From Halisarca cf. caerulea (taxonomy: Eukaryota > Porifera > Demospongiae > Chondrillida > Halisarcidae), in contig CAUJGJ010000293.1 of NCBI GenBank assembly GCA_963170055.1, positions 1-64,000 of the forward strand: a stretch of DNA of 64,000 nucleotides. Reading direction: 5' to 3'. The translations under genes and the position numbers were made by a program. The notes below the pieces were generated by a model. That model was not told the DNA's origin. It made no database searches and saw only the letters and a program-made list of their open reading frames with translations. Within the stretch, counting starts at the first letter, position 1; every line of letters starts with the position of its first letter. Positions 1 through 12,746 of the stretch are shown here, piece after piece.

Positions 1-104
1 TGTTGGATATGCTGGTGCTAATACCAATATTTGGCACTAGCACCACGCACATTCCCAGTGGACACACATGACCTTTCTGAAGTGCTGTGGGCGTATTTGT
101 GTAG
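1..104 (+). repeat. Reference monomer, type A-cc
   Basis: First complete monomer, taken to start at TGTTGGATAT and end at TTTGTGTAG; the phase is arbitrary. About 49 of 104 bases are G or C. It has two CpG sites in the common form, in CCACGCAC and GGGCGTAT. Landmarks: dyad at 13-45, CCACGCACATTCCCAGTGG at 43-61, the A-cc/A-ag dimorphic site at 72-73 (CC here, AG in the other main form), and the segment at 74-85 that is rewritten in type B. No CENP-B box-like core and no TTAGGG-type repeat is present. Confidence 0.97.
13..45. other. 33 bp imperfect dyad (hairpin-capable) in each monomer
   Basis: TGGTGCTA at 13-20 is the exact reverse complement of TAGCACCA at 38-45. Inside it, CCAA at 24-27 pairs with TTGG at 31-34, separated by TAT; between the arms ATA faces CAC, leaving two mismatches around one pair. 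In all, 13 of 15 arm positions pair. The element recurs every 104 bp through the array. Some monomers break the right outer arm (CACTAACACC near 1495, 2751, 19588). It could extrude as a cruciform, form a hairpin in RNA, or bind a dimeric protein. No function can be shown from sequence alone. Confidence 0.85.
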
Positions 105-1098
105 TGTTGGATATGCTGGTGCTAATACCAATATTTGGCACTAGCACCACGCACATTCCCAGTGGACACACATGACCTTTCTGAAGTGCTGTGGGCGTAT
201 TTGTGTAGTGTTGGATATGCTGGTGCTAATACCAATATTTGGCACTAGCACCACGCACATTCCCAGTGGACACAAATGACCTTTCTGAAGTGCTGTGGGC
301 GTATTTGTGTAGTGTTGGATATGCTGGTGCTAATACCAATATTTGGCACTAGCACCACGCACATTCCCAGTGGACACACATGAAGTTTCTGAAGTGCTGT
401 GGGCGTATTTGTGTAGTGTTGGATATGCTGGTGCTAATACCAATATTTGGCACTAGCACCACGCACATTCCCAGTGGACACACATGACCTTTCTGAAGTG
501 CTGTGGGCGTATTTGTGTAGTGTTGGATATGCTGGTGCTAATACCAATATTTGACACTAGCACCACGCACATTCCCATTGTACACACATGAAGTTTCTGA
601 AGTGCTGTGGGCGTATTTGTGTAGTGTTGGATATGCTGGTGCTAATACCAATATTTGGCACTAGCACCACGCACATTCCCAGTGGACACACATGAAGTTA
701 CTGAAGTGCTGTGGGCGTATTTGTGTAGTGTTGGATATGCTGGTGCTAATACCAATATTTGGCACTAGCACCACGCACATTCCCAGTGGACACACATGAC
801 CTTTCTGAAGTGCTGTGGGCGTATTTGTGTAGTGTTGGATATGCTGGTGCTAATACCAATATTTGGCACTAGCACCACGCACATTCCCAGTGGACACACA
901 TGACCTTTCTGAAGTGCTGTGGGCGTATTTGTGTAGTGTTGGATATGCTGGTGCTAATACCAATATTTGGCACTAGCACCACGCACATTCCCAGTGGACA
1001 CACATGACCTTTCTGAAGTGCTGTGGGCGTATTTGTGTAGTGTTGGATATGCTGGTGCTAATACCAATATTTGGCACTAGCACCACGCACATTCCCAG

Positions 1099-1184
1099 TT
1101 GATGCACATGACGTTTCTGTATTGCTGAGGATAAATTTGTGTATTATTGGAATTGGTGGTTCTAAGACCAAAATTTGGCAATAG
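1099..1184 (+). repeat. Type C diverged module 1
   Basis: Begins TTGATGCACATGACG and carries TATTGCTGAGGATAAATTTG, TATTATTGGAATTGGTGG, TCTAAGACCAAAATTTGG and CAATAG. It occupies the end of one phased monomer and the start of the next. It is followed by GCACCACGC and a B-like monomer reading AACTGATG. Its inner dyad CCAAA-A-TTTGG is longer than that of type A. Confidence 0.9.
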
Positions 1185-2346
1185 CACCACGCACATTCCC
1201 AGTGGACACACATGAAGTTTCTTAACTGATGTGGGCGTATTTGTGTAATGTTGGATATGCTGGTGCTAATACCAATATTTGGCACTACCACCACGCACAT
1301 TCGCAGTGGACACACATGACCTTTCTGAAGTGCTGTGGGCGTATTTGTGTAGTGTTGGATATGCTGGTGCTAATACCAATATTTGGCACTAGCACCACGC
1401 ACATTCCCAGTGGACACACATGACCTTTCTGAAGTGCTGTGGGCGTATTTGTGTAGTGTTGGATATGCTGGTGCTAATACCAATATTTGGCACTAACACC
1501 ACGCACATTCCCAGTGGACACACATGAAGTTTCTTAACTACTGTGGGCGTATTTGTGTAGTGTTGGATATGCTGGTGCTAATACCAATATTTGGCACTAG
1601 CACCACGCACATTCCCAGTGGACACACATGAAGTTTCTGAAGTGCTGTGGGCGTATTTGTGTAGTGTTGGATATGCTGGTGCTAATACCAATATTTGGCA
1701 CTAGCACCACGCACATTCCCAGTGGACACACATGACCTTTCTGAAGTGCTGTGGGCGTATTTGTGTAGTGTTGGATATGCTGGTGCTAATACCAATATTT
1801 GACACTAGCACCACGCACATTCCCATTGTACACACATGAAGTTTCTGAAGTGCTGTGGGCGTATTTGTGTAGTGTTGGATATGCTGGTGCTAATACCAAT
1901 ATTTGGCACTAGCACCACGCACATTCCCAGTGGACACACATGAAGTTACTGAAGTGCTGTGGGCGTATTTGTGTAGTGTTGGATATGCTGGTGCTAATAC
2001 CAATATTTGGCACTAGCACCACGCACATTCCCAGTGGACACACATGACCTTTCTGAAGTGCTGTGGGCGTATTTGTGTAGTGTTGGATATGCATGTGCTA
2101 ATACCAATATTTGGCACTAGCACCACGCACATTCCCAGTGGACACACATGACCTTTCTGAAGTGCTGTGGGCGTATTTGTGTAGTGTTGGATATGCTGGT
2201 GCTAATACCAATATTTGGCACTAGCACCACGCACATTCCCAGTGGACACACATGACCTTTCTGAAGTGCTGTGGGCGTATTTGTGTAGTGTTGGATATGC
2301 TGGTGCTAATACCAATATTTGGCACTAGCACCACGCACATTCCCAG

Positions 2347-2432
2347 TTGATGCACATGACGTTTCTGTATTGCTGAGGATAAATTTGTGTATTATTGGAA
2401 TTGGTGGTTCTAAGACCAAAATTTGGCAATAG
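2347..2432 (+). repeat. Type C diverged module 2
   Basis: Copy of module 1 in the second 12-mer unit, 1248 bp on. The following B-like monomer reads AACTGCTG. Confidence 0.9.
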
Positions 2433-2609
2433 CACCACGCACATTCCCAGTGGACACACATGAAGTTTCTTAACTGCTGTGGGCGTATTTGTGTAATGTT
2501 GGATATGCTGGTGCTAATACCAATATTTGGCACTAGCACCACGCACATTCGCAGTGGACACACATGACCTTTCTGAAGTGCTGTGGGCGTATTTGTGTAG
2601 TGTTGGATA

Positions 2610-4592
2610 TGCTGGTGCTAATACCAATATTTGGCACTAGCACCACGCACATTCCCAGTGGACACACATGACCTTTCTGAAGTGCTGTGGGCGTATTTGT
2701 GTAGTGTTGGATATGCTGGTGCTAATACAAATATTTGGCACTAACACCACGCACATTCCCAGTGGACACACATGAAGTTTCTAAACTACTGTGGGCGTAT
2801 TTGTGTAGTGTTGGATATGCTGGTGCTAATACCAATATTTGGCACTAGCCCCGCGCACATTCCCAGTGGACACACATGACCTTTCTGAAGTGCTGTGGGC
2901 GTATTTGTGCAGTATTGGATATGCTGGTGCTAATACCAATATTTGGCACTAACACCACGCACATTCCCAGTGGACACACATGAAGTTTCTTAACTACTGT
3001 GGGCGTATTTGTGTAGTGTTGGATATGCTGGTGCTAATACCAATATTTGGCACTAGCACCACGCACATTCCCAGTGGACACACATGAAGTTTCTGAAGTG
3101 CTGTGGGCGTATTTGTGTAGTGTTGGATATGCTGGTGCTAATACCAATATTTGGCACTAGCACCACGCACATTCCCAGTGGACACACATGACCTTTCTGA
3201 AGTGCTGTGGGCGTATTTGTGTAGTGTTGGATATGCTGGTGCTAATACCAATATTTGACACTAGCACCACGCACATTCCCATTGTACACACATGAAGTTT
3301 CTGAAGTGCTGTGGGCGTATTTGTGTAGTGTTGGATATGCTGGTGCTAATACCAATATTTGGCACTAGCACCACGCACATTCCCAGTGGACACACATGAA
3401 GTTACTGAAGTGCTGTGGGCGTATTTGTGTAGTGTTGGATATGCTGGTGCTAATACCAATATTTGGCACTAGCACCACGCACATTCCCAGCGGACACACA
3501 TGACCTTTCTGAAGTGCTGTGGGCGTATTTGTGTAGTGTTGGATATGCATGTGCTAATACCAATATTTGGCACTAGCACCACGCACATTCCCAGTGGACA
3601 CACATGACCTTTCTGAAGTGCTGTGGGCGTATTTGTGTAGTGTTGGATATGCTGGTGCTAATACAAATATTTGGCACTAACACCACGCACATTCCCAGTG
3701 GACACACATGAAGTTTCTAAACTACTGTGGGCGTATTTGTGTAGTGTTGGATATGCTGGTGCTAATACCAATATTTGGCACTAGCCCCGCGCACATTCCC
3801 AGTGGACACACATGACCTTTCTGAAGTGCTGTGGGCGTATTTGTGCAGTATTGGATATGCTGGTGCTAATACCAATATTTGGCACTAACACCACGCACAT
3901 TCCCAGTGGACACACATGAAGTTTCTTAACTACTGTGGGCGTATTTGTGTAGTGTTGGATATGCTGGTGCTAATACCAATATTTGGCACTAGCACCACGC
4001 ACATTCCCAGTGGACACACATGAAGTTTCTGAAGTGCTGTGGGCGTATTTGTGTAGTGTTGGATATGCTGGTGCTAATACCAATATTTGGCACTAGCACC
4101 ACGCACATTCCCAGTGGACACACATGACCTTTCTGAAGTGCTGTGGGCGTATTTGTGTAGTGTTGGATATGCTGGTGCTAATACCAATATTTGACACTAG
4201 CACCACGCACATTCCCATTGTACACACATGAAGTTTCTGAAGTGCTGTGGGCGTATTTGTGTAGTGTTGGATATGCTGGTGCTAATACCAATATTTGGCA
4301 CTAGCACCACGCACATTCCCAGTGGACACACATGAAGTTACTGAAGTGCTGTGGGCGTATTTGTGTAGTGTTGGATATGCTGGTGCTAATACCAATATTT
4401 GGCACTAGCACCACGCACATTCCCAGCGGACACACATGACCTTTCTGAAGTGCTGTGGGCGTATTTGTGTAGTGTTGGATATGCATGTGCTAATACCAAT
4501 ATTTGGCACTAGCACCACGCACATTCCCAGTGGACACACATGACCTTTCTGAAGTGCTGTGGGCGTATTTGTGTAGTGTTGGATATGCTGGT
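2610..4592. repeat. 9-mer HOR (936 bp), two tandem copies
   Basis: Matches at a 936 bp offset: GCTAATACAAATATTTGG at 2721 and 3657, CCCAGCGG near 3487 and 4423, GCATGTGC near 3547 and 4483, and GTGCAGTATTGG near 2908 and 3844. The unit is related to the 12-mer on its left, since the GACACT/CATTGTAC and GAAGTTACTG monomers occur in both. The CAAATATTTGG monomer appears once more at 5113. Confidence 0.85.
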
Positions 4593-4738
4593 GCTAATAC
4601 CAATATTTGGCACTAGCACCACGCACATTCCCAGTGGACACACATGACCTTTCTGAAGTGCTGTGGGCGTATTTGTGTAGTGTTGGATATGCTGGTGCTA
4701 ATACCAATATTTGGCACTAGCACCACGCACATTCCCAG

Positions 4739-4824
4739 TTGATGCACTTGACGTTTCTGTATTGCTGAGGATAAATTTGTGTATTATTGGAATTGGTGGT
4801 TCTAAGACCAAAATTTGGCAATAG
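4739..4824 (+). repeat. Type C diverged module 3
   Basis: Same subtype as module 2, with GCACTTGACG in place of GCACATGACG near 4746. Confidence 0.9.
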
Positions 4825-5289
4825 CACCACGCACATTCCCAGTGGACACACATGAAGTTTCTTAACTGCTGTGGGCGTATTTGTGTAATGTTGGATATGC
4901 TGGTGCTAATACCAATATTTGGCACTAGCACCACGCACATTCCCAGTGGACACACATGACCTTTCTGAAGTGCTGTGGGCGTATTTGTGTAGTGTTGGAT
5001 ATGCTGGTGCTAATACCAATATTTGGCACTAGCACCACGCACATTCCCAGTGGACACACATGACCTTTCTGAAGTGCTGTGGGCGTATTTGTGTAGTGTT
5101 GGATATGCTGGTGCTAATACAAATATTTGGCACTAACACCACGCACATTCCCAGTGGACACACATGAAGTTTCTAAACTACTGTGGGCGTATTTGTGTAG
5201 TGTTGGATATGCTGGTGCTAATACCAATATTTGGCACTAGCCCCGCGCACATTCCCAGTGGACACACATGACCTTTCTGAAGTGCTGTG

Positions 5290-5495
5290 GGCGTATTTGT
5301 GCAGTATTGGATATGCTGGTGCTAATACCAATATTTGGCATTAGCACCACGCACATTCGCAGTGGACACACATGACCTTTCTGAAGTGCTGTGGGCGTAT
5401 TTGTGCAGTATTGGATATGCTGGTGCTAATACCAATATTTGGCATTAGCACCACGCACATTCGCAGTGGACACACATGACCTTTCTGAAGTGCTG
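5290..5495. repeat. Single-monomer tandem duplication
   Basis: Two successive monomers share the rare combination GTGCAGTATTGG, GGCATTAGCACC and CATTCGCAG (about 5300-5355 and 5404-5459). Adjacent monomers in this array usually differ more than distant ones, so this pair looks like a one-unit local duplication. Confidence 0.7.
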
Positions 5496-5879
5496 TGGGC
5501 GTATTTGTGTAGTGTTGGATATGCTGGTGCTAATACCAATATTTGGCACTAGCACCACGCACATTCCCAGTGGACACACATGACCTTTCTGAAGTGCTGT
5601 GGGCGTATTTGTGTAGTGTTGGATATGCTGGTGCTAATACCAATATTTGGCACTAGCACCACGCACATTCCCAGTGGACACACATGAAGTTTCTGAAGTG
5701 CTGTGGGCGTATTTGTGTAGTGTTGGATATGCTGGTGCTAATACCAATATTTGGCACTAGCACCACGCACATTCCCAGTGGACATACATGACCTTTCTGA
5801 AGTGCTGTGGGCGTATTTGTGTAGTGTTGGATATGCTGGTGCTAATACCAATATTTGGCACTAGCACCACGCACATTCC

Positions 5880-7700
5880 CAGTGGACACACATGACCTTT
5901 CTGAAGTGCTGTGGGCGTATTTGTGTAGTGTTGGATATGCTGGTGCTAATACCAATATTTGGCACTAGCACCACGCACATTCCCAGTGGACACACATGAA
6001 GTTTCTGAAGTGCTGTGGGCGTATTTGTGTAGTGTTGGATATGCTGGTGCTAATACCAATATTTGGCACTAGCACCACGCACATTCCCAGTGGACACACA
6101 TGAAGTTTCTGAAGTGCTGTGGGCGTATTTGTGTAGTGTTGGATATGCTGGTGCTAATACCAATATTTGGCACTAGCACCACGCACATTCCCAGTGGACA
6201 CACATGACCTTTCTGAAGTGCTGTGGGCGTATTTGTGTAGTGTTGGATATGCTGGTGCTAATACCAATATTTGGCATTAGCACCACGCACATTCCCAGTG
6301 GACACACATGACCTTTCTGAAGTGCTGTGGGCGTATTTGTGTAGTGTTGGATATGCTGGTGCTAATACCAATATTTGGCACTAGCACCGCGCACATTCCC
6401 AGTGGACACACATGACCTTCCTGAAGTGCTGTGGGCGTATTTGTGTAGTGTTGGATATGCTGGTGCTAATACCAATATTTGGCACTAGCACCACGCACAT
6501 TCCCAGTGGACACACATGACCTTTCTGAAGTGCTGTGGGCGTATTTGTGTAGTGTTGGATATGCTGGTGCTAATACCAATATTTGGCATTAGCACCACGC
6601 ACATTCCCAGTGGACACACATGACCTTTCTGAAGTGCTGTGGGCGTATTTGTGTAGTGTTGGATATGCTGGTGCTAATACCAATATTTGGCACTAGCACC
6701 ACGCACATTCCCAGTGGACACACATGACCTTTCTGAAGTGCTGTGGGCGTATTTGTGTAGTGTTGGATATGCTGGTGCTAATACCAATATTTGGCACTAG
6801 CACCACGCACATTCCCAGTGGACACACATGAAGTTTCTGAAGTGCTGTGGGCGTATTTGTGTAGTGTTGGATATGCTGGTGCTAATACCAATATTTGGCA
6901 CTAGCACCACGCACATTCCCAGTGGACACACATGAAGTTTCTGAAGTGCTGTGGGCGTATTTGTGTAGTGTTGGATATGCTGGTGCTAATACCAATATTT
7001 GGCACTAGCACCACGCACATTCCCAGTGGACACACATGACCTTTCTGAAGTGCTGTGGGCGTATTTGTGTAGTGTTGGATATGCTGGTGCTAATACCAAT
7101 ATTTGGCATTAGCACCACGCACATTCCCAGTGGACACACATGACCTTTCTGAAGTGCTGTGGGCGTATTTGTGTAGTGTTGGATATGCTGGTGCTAATAC
7201 CAATATTTGGCACTAGCACCGCGCACATTCCCAGTGGACACACATGACCTTCCTGAAGTGCTGTGGGCGTATTTGTGTAGTGTTGGATATGCTGGTGCTA
7301 ATACCAATATTTGGCACTAGCACCACGCACATTCCCAGTGGACACACATGACCTTTCTGAAGTGCTGTGGGCGTATTTGTGTAGTGTTGGATATGCTGGT
7401 GCTAATACCAATATTTGGCATTAGCACCACGCACATTCCCAGTGGACACACATGACCTTTCTGAAGTGCTGTGGGCGTATTTGTGTAGTGTTGGATATGC
7501 TGGTGCTAATACCAATATTTGGCACTAGCACCACGCACATTCCCAGTGGACACACATGACCTTTCTGAAGTGCTGTGGGCGTATTTGTGTAGTGTTGGAT
7601 ATGCTGGTGCTAATACCAATATTTGGCACTAGCACCACGCACATTCCCAGTGGACACACATGAAGTTTCTGAAGTGCTGTGGGCGTATTTGTGTAGTGTT
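5880..7700. repeat. 8-mer HOR (832 bp), two tandem copies
   Basis: The monomer with GCACCGCGC followed by GACCTTCCTGAAG occurs at 6384 and 7216, 832 bp apart. The flanking order of A-ag, A-cc and GGCATTAGCACC monomers matches at the same offset. Outside this block the 5.2-7.9 kb interval is plain type A with few private variants and no C module. Confidence 0.8.
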
Positions 7701-7962
7701 GGATATGCTGGTGCTAATACCAATATTTGGCACTAGCACCACGCACATTCCCAGTGGACACACATGACCTTTCTGAAGTGCTGTGGGCGTATTTGTGTAG
7801 TGTTGGATATGCTGGTGCTAATACCAATATTTGGCACTAGCACCACGCACATTCCCAGTGGACACACATGACCTTTCTGAAGTGTTGTGGGCGTATTTGT
7901 GTAGTGTTGGATATGCTGGTGCTAATACCAATATTTGGCACTAGCACCACGCACATTCCCAG

Positions 7963-8048
7963 TTGATGCACATGACGTTTCTGTATTGCTGAGGATAAAT
8001 TTGTGTATTATTGGAATTGGTGGTTCTAAGACCAAAATTTGGCAATAG
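7963..8048 (+). repeat. Type C diverged module 4
   Basis: First C of the 15-mer unit. It is preceded by a GAAGTGTTGTGGG monomer and followed by GCACCACGC and ACACATTAAGTTTC, a private T near 8076. Confidence 0.9.
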
Positions 8049-9210
8049 CACCACGCACATTCCCAGTGGACACACATTAAGTTTCTTAACTGCTGTGGGC
8101 GTATTTGTGTAATGTTGGATATGCTGGTGCTAATACCAATATTTGGCACTAGCACCACGCACATTCCCAGTGGACACACATGACCTTTCTGAAGTGCTGT
8201 GGGCGTATTTGTGTAGTGTTGGATATGCTGGTACTAATACCAATATTTGGCACTAGCACCACGCACATTCCCAGTGGACACACATGACCTTTCTGAAGTG
8301 CTGTGGGCGTATTTGTGTAGTGTTGGATATGCTGGTGCTAATACCAATATTTGGCACTAGCACCACGCACATTCCCAGTGGACACACATGAAGTTTCTGA
8401 AGTGCTGTGGGCGTATTTGTGTAGTGTTGGATATGCTGGTGCTAATACCAATATTTGGCACTAGCACCACGCACATTCCCAGTGGACACACATGAAGTTT
8501 CTGAAGTGCTGTGGGCGTATTTGTGTAGTGTTGGATATGCTGGTGCTAATACCAATATTTGGCACTAGCACCACGCACATTCCCAGTGGACACACATGAC
8601 CTTTCTGAAGTGCTGTGGGCGTATTTGTGTAGTGTTGGATATGCTGGTGCTAATACCAATATTTGACACTAGCACCACGCACATTCCAATTGTACACACA
8701 TGAAGTTTCTGAAGTGCTGTGGGCGTATTTGTGTAGTGTTGGATATGCTGGTGCTAATACCAATATTTGGCACTAGCACCACGCACATTCCCAGTGGACA
8801 CACATGAAGTTTCTTAACTACTGTGGGCGTATTTGTGTAATGTTGGATATGCTGGTGCTAATACCAATATTTGGAACTAGCACCGCGCACATTCCCAGTG
8901 GACACACATGACCTTTCTGAAGTGCTGTGGGCGTATTTGTGTAGTGTTGGATATGCTGGTGCTAATACCAATATTTGGCACTAGCACCACGCACATTCCC
9001 AGTGGACACACATGACCTTTCTGAAGTGCTGTGGGCGTATTTGTGTAGTGTTGGATATGCTGGTGCTAATACCAATATTTGGCACTAGCACCACGCACAT
9101 TCCCAGTGGACACACATGACCTTTCTGAAGTGCTGTGGGCGTATTTGTGTAGTGTTGGATATGCTGGTGCTAATACCAATATTTGGCACTAGCACCACGC
9201 ACATTCCCAG

Positions 9211-9296
9211 TTGATGCACATGACGTTTCTTTATTGCTGAGGATAAATTTGTGTATTATTGGAATTGGTGGTTCTAAGACCAAAATTTGGAAATAG
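9211..9296 (+). repeat. Type C diverged module 5 (GCAAAACGC subtype)
   Basis: Second C of the 15-mer unit. It reads GTTTCTTTATTG and GGAAATAGCAAAACGC, and is followed directly by an A-cc monomer in place of a B-like one. Confidence 0.9.
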
Positions 9297-9522
9297 CAAA
9301 ACGCACATTCCCAGTGGACACACATGACCTTTCTGAAGTGCTGTGGGCGTATTTGTGTAGTGTTGGATATGCTGGTGCTAATACCAATATTTGGCACTAG
9401 CACCACGCACATTCCCAGTGGACACACATGACCTTTCTGAAGTGTTGTGGGCGTATTTGTGTAGTGTTGGATATGCTGGTGCTAATACCAATATTTGGCA
9501 CTAGCACCACGCACATTCCCAG

Positions 9523-9608
9523 TTGATGCACATGACGTTTCTGTATTGCTGAGGATAAATTTGTGTATTATTGGAATTGGTGGTTCTAAGACCAAAATTT
9601 GGCAATAG
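9523..9608 (+). repeat. Type C diverged module 6
   Basis: Counterpart of the module at 7963 in the second 15-mer unit, including ACACATTAAGTTTC. It lies only 312 bp after the previous C module, the closest spacing in the window. Confidence 0.9.
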
Positions 9609-10770
9609 CACCACGCACATTCCCAGTGGACACACATTAAGTTTCTTAACTGCTGTGGGCGTATTTGTGTAATGTTGGATATGCTGGTGCTAATACCAAT
9701 ATTTGGCACTAGCACCACGCACATTCCCAGTGGACACACATGACCTTTCTGAAGTGCTGTGGGCGTATTTGTGTAGTGTTGGATATGCTGGTGCTAATAC
9801 CAATATTTGGCACTAGCACCACGCACATTCCCAGTGGACACACATGACCTTTCTGAAGTGCTGTGGGCGTATTTGTGTAGTGTTGGATATGCTGGTGCTA
9901 ATACCAATATTTGGCACTAGCACCACGCACATTCCCAGTGGACACACATGAAGTTTCTGAAGTGCTGTGGGCGTATTTGTGTAGTGTTGGATATGCTGGT
10001 GCTAATACCAATATTTGGCACTAGCACCACGCACATTCCCAGTGGACACACATGAAGTTTCTGAAGTGCTGTGGGCGTATTTGTGTAGTGTTGGATATGC
10101 TGGTGCTAATACCAATATTTGGCACTAGCACCACGCACATTCCCAGTGGACACACATGACCTTTCTGAAGTGCTGTGGGCGTATTTGTGTAGTGTTGGAT
10201 ATGCTGGTGCTAATACCAATATTTGACACTAGCACCACGCACATTCCAATTGTACACACATGAAGTTTCTGAAGTGCTGTGGGCGTATTTGTGTAGTGTT
10301 GGATATGCTGGTGCTAATACCCATATTTGGCACTAGCACCACGCACATTCCCAGTGGACACACATGAAGTTTCTTAACTACTGTGGGCGTATTTGTGTAA
10401 TGTTGGATATGCTGGTGCTAATACCAATATTTGGAACTAGCACCGCGCACATTCCCAGTGGACACACATGACCTTTCTGAAGTGCTGTGGGCGTATTTGT
10501 GTAGTGTTGGATATGCTGGTGCTAATACCAATATTTGGCACTAGCACCACGCACATTCCCAGTGGACACACATGACCTTTCTGAAGTGCTGTGGGCGTAT
10601 TTGTGTAGTGTTGGATATGCTGGTGCTAATACCAATATTTGGCACTAGCACCACGCACATTCCCAGTGGACACACATGACCTTTCTGAAGTGCTGTGGGC
10701 GTATTTGTGTAGTGTTGGATATGCTGGTGCTAATACCAATATTTGGCACTAGCACCACGCACATTCCCAG

Positions 10771-10856
10771 TTGATGCACATGACGTTTCTTTATTGCTGA
10801 GGATAAATTTGTGTATTATTGGAATTGGTGGTTCTAAGACCAAAATTTGGAAATAG
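10771..10856 (+). repeat. Type C diverged module 7 (GCAAAACGC subtype)
   Basis: Counterpart of the module at 9211, 1560 bp on, with the same GTTTCTTTATTG and GCAAAACGC features. It is followed after one A monomer by a B monomer ending TGTATTGTTGG. Confidence 0.9.
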
Positions 10857-11079
10857 CAAAACGCACATTCCCAGTGGACACACATGACCTTTCTGAAGTG
10901 CTGTGGGCGTATTTGTGTAGTGTTGGATATGCTGGTGCTAATACCAATATTTGGCACTAGCACCACGCACATTCCCAGTGGACACACATGAAGTTTCTTA
11001 ACTACTGTGGGCGTATTTGTGTATTGTTGGATATGCTGGTGCTAATACAAATATTTGGCACTAGCACCGCGCACATTCC

Positions 11080-12430
11080 CAGTGGACACACATGACCTTT
11101 CTGAAGTGCTGTGGGCGTATTTGTGTAGTGTTGGATATGCTGGTGCTAATACCAATATTTGGCACTAGCACCACGCACATTCCCAGTGGACACACATGAA
11201 GTTTCTTAACTACTGTGGGCGTATTTGTGTAATGTTGGATATGCTGGTGCTAATACAAATATTTGGCACTAGCACCGCGCACATTCCCAGTGGACACACA
11301 TGACCTTTCTGAAGTGCTGTGGGCGTATTTGTGTAGTGTTGGATATGCTGGTGCTAATACCAATATTTGGCACTAGCACCACGCACATTCCCAGTGGACA
11401 CACATGACCTTTCTGAAGTGCTGTGGGCGTATTTGTGTAGTGTTGGATATGCTGGTGCTAATACCAATATTTGGCACTAGCACCACGCACATTCCCAGTG
11501 GACACACATGACCTTTCTGAAGTGCTGTGGGCGTATTTGTGTAGTGTTGGATATGCTGGTGCTAATACCAATATTTGGCACTAGCACCACGCACATTCCT
11601 AGTGGACACACATGACCTTTCTGAAGTGCTGTGGGCGTATTTGTGTAGTGTTGGATATGCTGGTGCTAATACCAATATTTGGCACTAGCACCACGCACAT
11701 TCCCAGTGGACACACATGACCTTTCTGAAGTGTTGTGGGCGTATTTGTGTAGTGTTGGATATGCTGGTGCTAATACCAATATTTGGCACTAGCACCACGC
11801 ACATTCCCAGTTGATGCACATGACGTTTCTGTATTGCTGAGGATAAATTTGTGTATTATTGGAATTGGTGGTTCTAAGACCAAAATTTGGAAATAGCAAA
11901 ACGCACATTCCCAGTGGACACACATGACCTTTCTGAAGTGCTGTGGGCGTATTTGTGTAGTGTTGGATATGCTGGTGCTAATACCAATATTTGGCACTAG
12001 CACCACGCACATTCCCAGTGGACACACATGAAGTTTCTTAACTACTGTGGGCGTATTTGTGTAATGTTGGATATGCTGGTGCTAATACCAATATTTGGCA
12101 CTAGCACCGCGCACATTCCCAGTGGACACACATGACCTTCCTGAAGTGCTGTGGGCGTATTTGTGTAGTGTTGGATATGCTGGTGCTAATACCAATATTT
12201 GGCACTAGCACCACGCACATTCCCAGTGGACACACATGACCTTTCTGAAGTGCTGTGGGCGTATTTGTGTAGTGTTGGATATGCTGGTGCTAATACCAAT
12301 ATTTGGCACTAGCACCACGCACATTCCCAGTGGACACACATGACCTTTCTGAAGTGCTGTGGGCGTATTTGTGTAGTGTTGGATATGCTGGTGCTAATAC
12401 CAATATTTGGCACTAGCACCACGCACATTC
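11080..12430. repeat. Duplicated segment, left copy (partner 13575-14930)
   Basis: Matches 13575-14930 at an offset of 2495 bp (24 monomers minus one base). Shared markers are ACAAATATTTGG with GCACCGCG (11254/13749), ATTCCTAGTGG (about 11597/14092), GCAAAACGC after a C module (about 11895/14390) and CCTTCCTGAAG (12136/14631). The missing base is the deletion near 12826 that lies between the copies. Confidence 0.8.
11811..11896 (+). repeat. Type C diverged module 8 (hybrid subtype)
   Basis: Left part reads GTTTCTGTATTG as in the module at 7963; right part reads GGAAATAGCAAAACGC as in the module at 9211. It is preceded by GTGTTGTGGG. It looks like a recombinant of the two subtypes; the copy at 14306 has the same structure. 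Confidence 0.85.
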
Positions 12431-12746
12431 CCAGTGGACACACATGAAGTTTCTGAAGTGCTGTGGGCGTATTTGTGTAGTGTTGGATATGCTGGTGCTA
12501 ATACCAATATTTGGCACTAGCACCACGCACATTCCCAGTGGACACACATGAAGTTTCTGAAGTGCTGTGGGCGTATTTGTGTAGTGTTGGATATGCTGGT
12601 GCTAATACCAATATTTGGCACTAGCACCACGCACATTCCTAGTGGACACACATGACCTTTCTGAAGTGCTGTGGGCGTATTTGTGTAGTGTTGGATATGC
12701 TGGTGCTAATACCAATATTTGGCACTAGCACCACGCACATTCCCAG

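Larger units (their letters stand above)
300..2808. repeat. 12-mer HOR (1248 bp), two tandem copies
   Basis: Segments about 300-1548 and 1548-2808 match at a 1248 bp offset. Shared diagnostic monomers are the GACACTAGC/CCCATTGTAC variant (551 and 1799), GAAGTTACTG (about 697 and 1945), the C module (1099 and 2347) and ACATTCGCAG (about 1308 and 2556). Differences include GCATGTGC near 2090 and CTAAACTACTG in place of CTTAACTACTG near 2780. The left 300 bp are ordinary type A monomers. Confidence 0.85.
7862..10981. repeat. 15-mer HOR (1560 bp), two nearly identical tandem copies
   Basis: Copies at 7862-9421 and 9422-10981. By eye only two differences were found: GGTACTAATACC near 8230 against GGTGCTAATACC near 9790, and ACCAATATT near 8760 against ACCCATATT near 10320. 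Each unit carries two C modules of different subtypes (7963 and 9211; 9523 and 10771), a GACACT/CCAATTGTAC monomer, and a B monomer followed by GGAACTAGCACCGCG. Confidence 0.9.

Noticed and set aside
13..45. Dyad as a transcription terminator or operator
   Set aside because: There is no T-tract after the stem and no gene nearby, and the element repeats hundreds of times. It is kept as a structural feature of the monomer.
1..104. Possible CENP-B box or telomeric repeat inside the monomer
   Set aside because: The CENP-B box core (TTCG ... CGGGA) is not present in the monomer, and no TTAGGG-, TTTAGGG- or TTAGG-type tandem repeats occur in the window.
1099..1184. Type C module as an inserted mobile element
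   Set aside because: It keeps the 104 bp register exactly, shares flanking and internal landmarks with type A, has no target-site duplication and adds no length, so it is a diverged monomer segment rather than an insertion.
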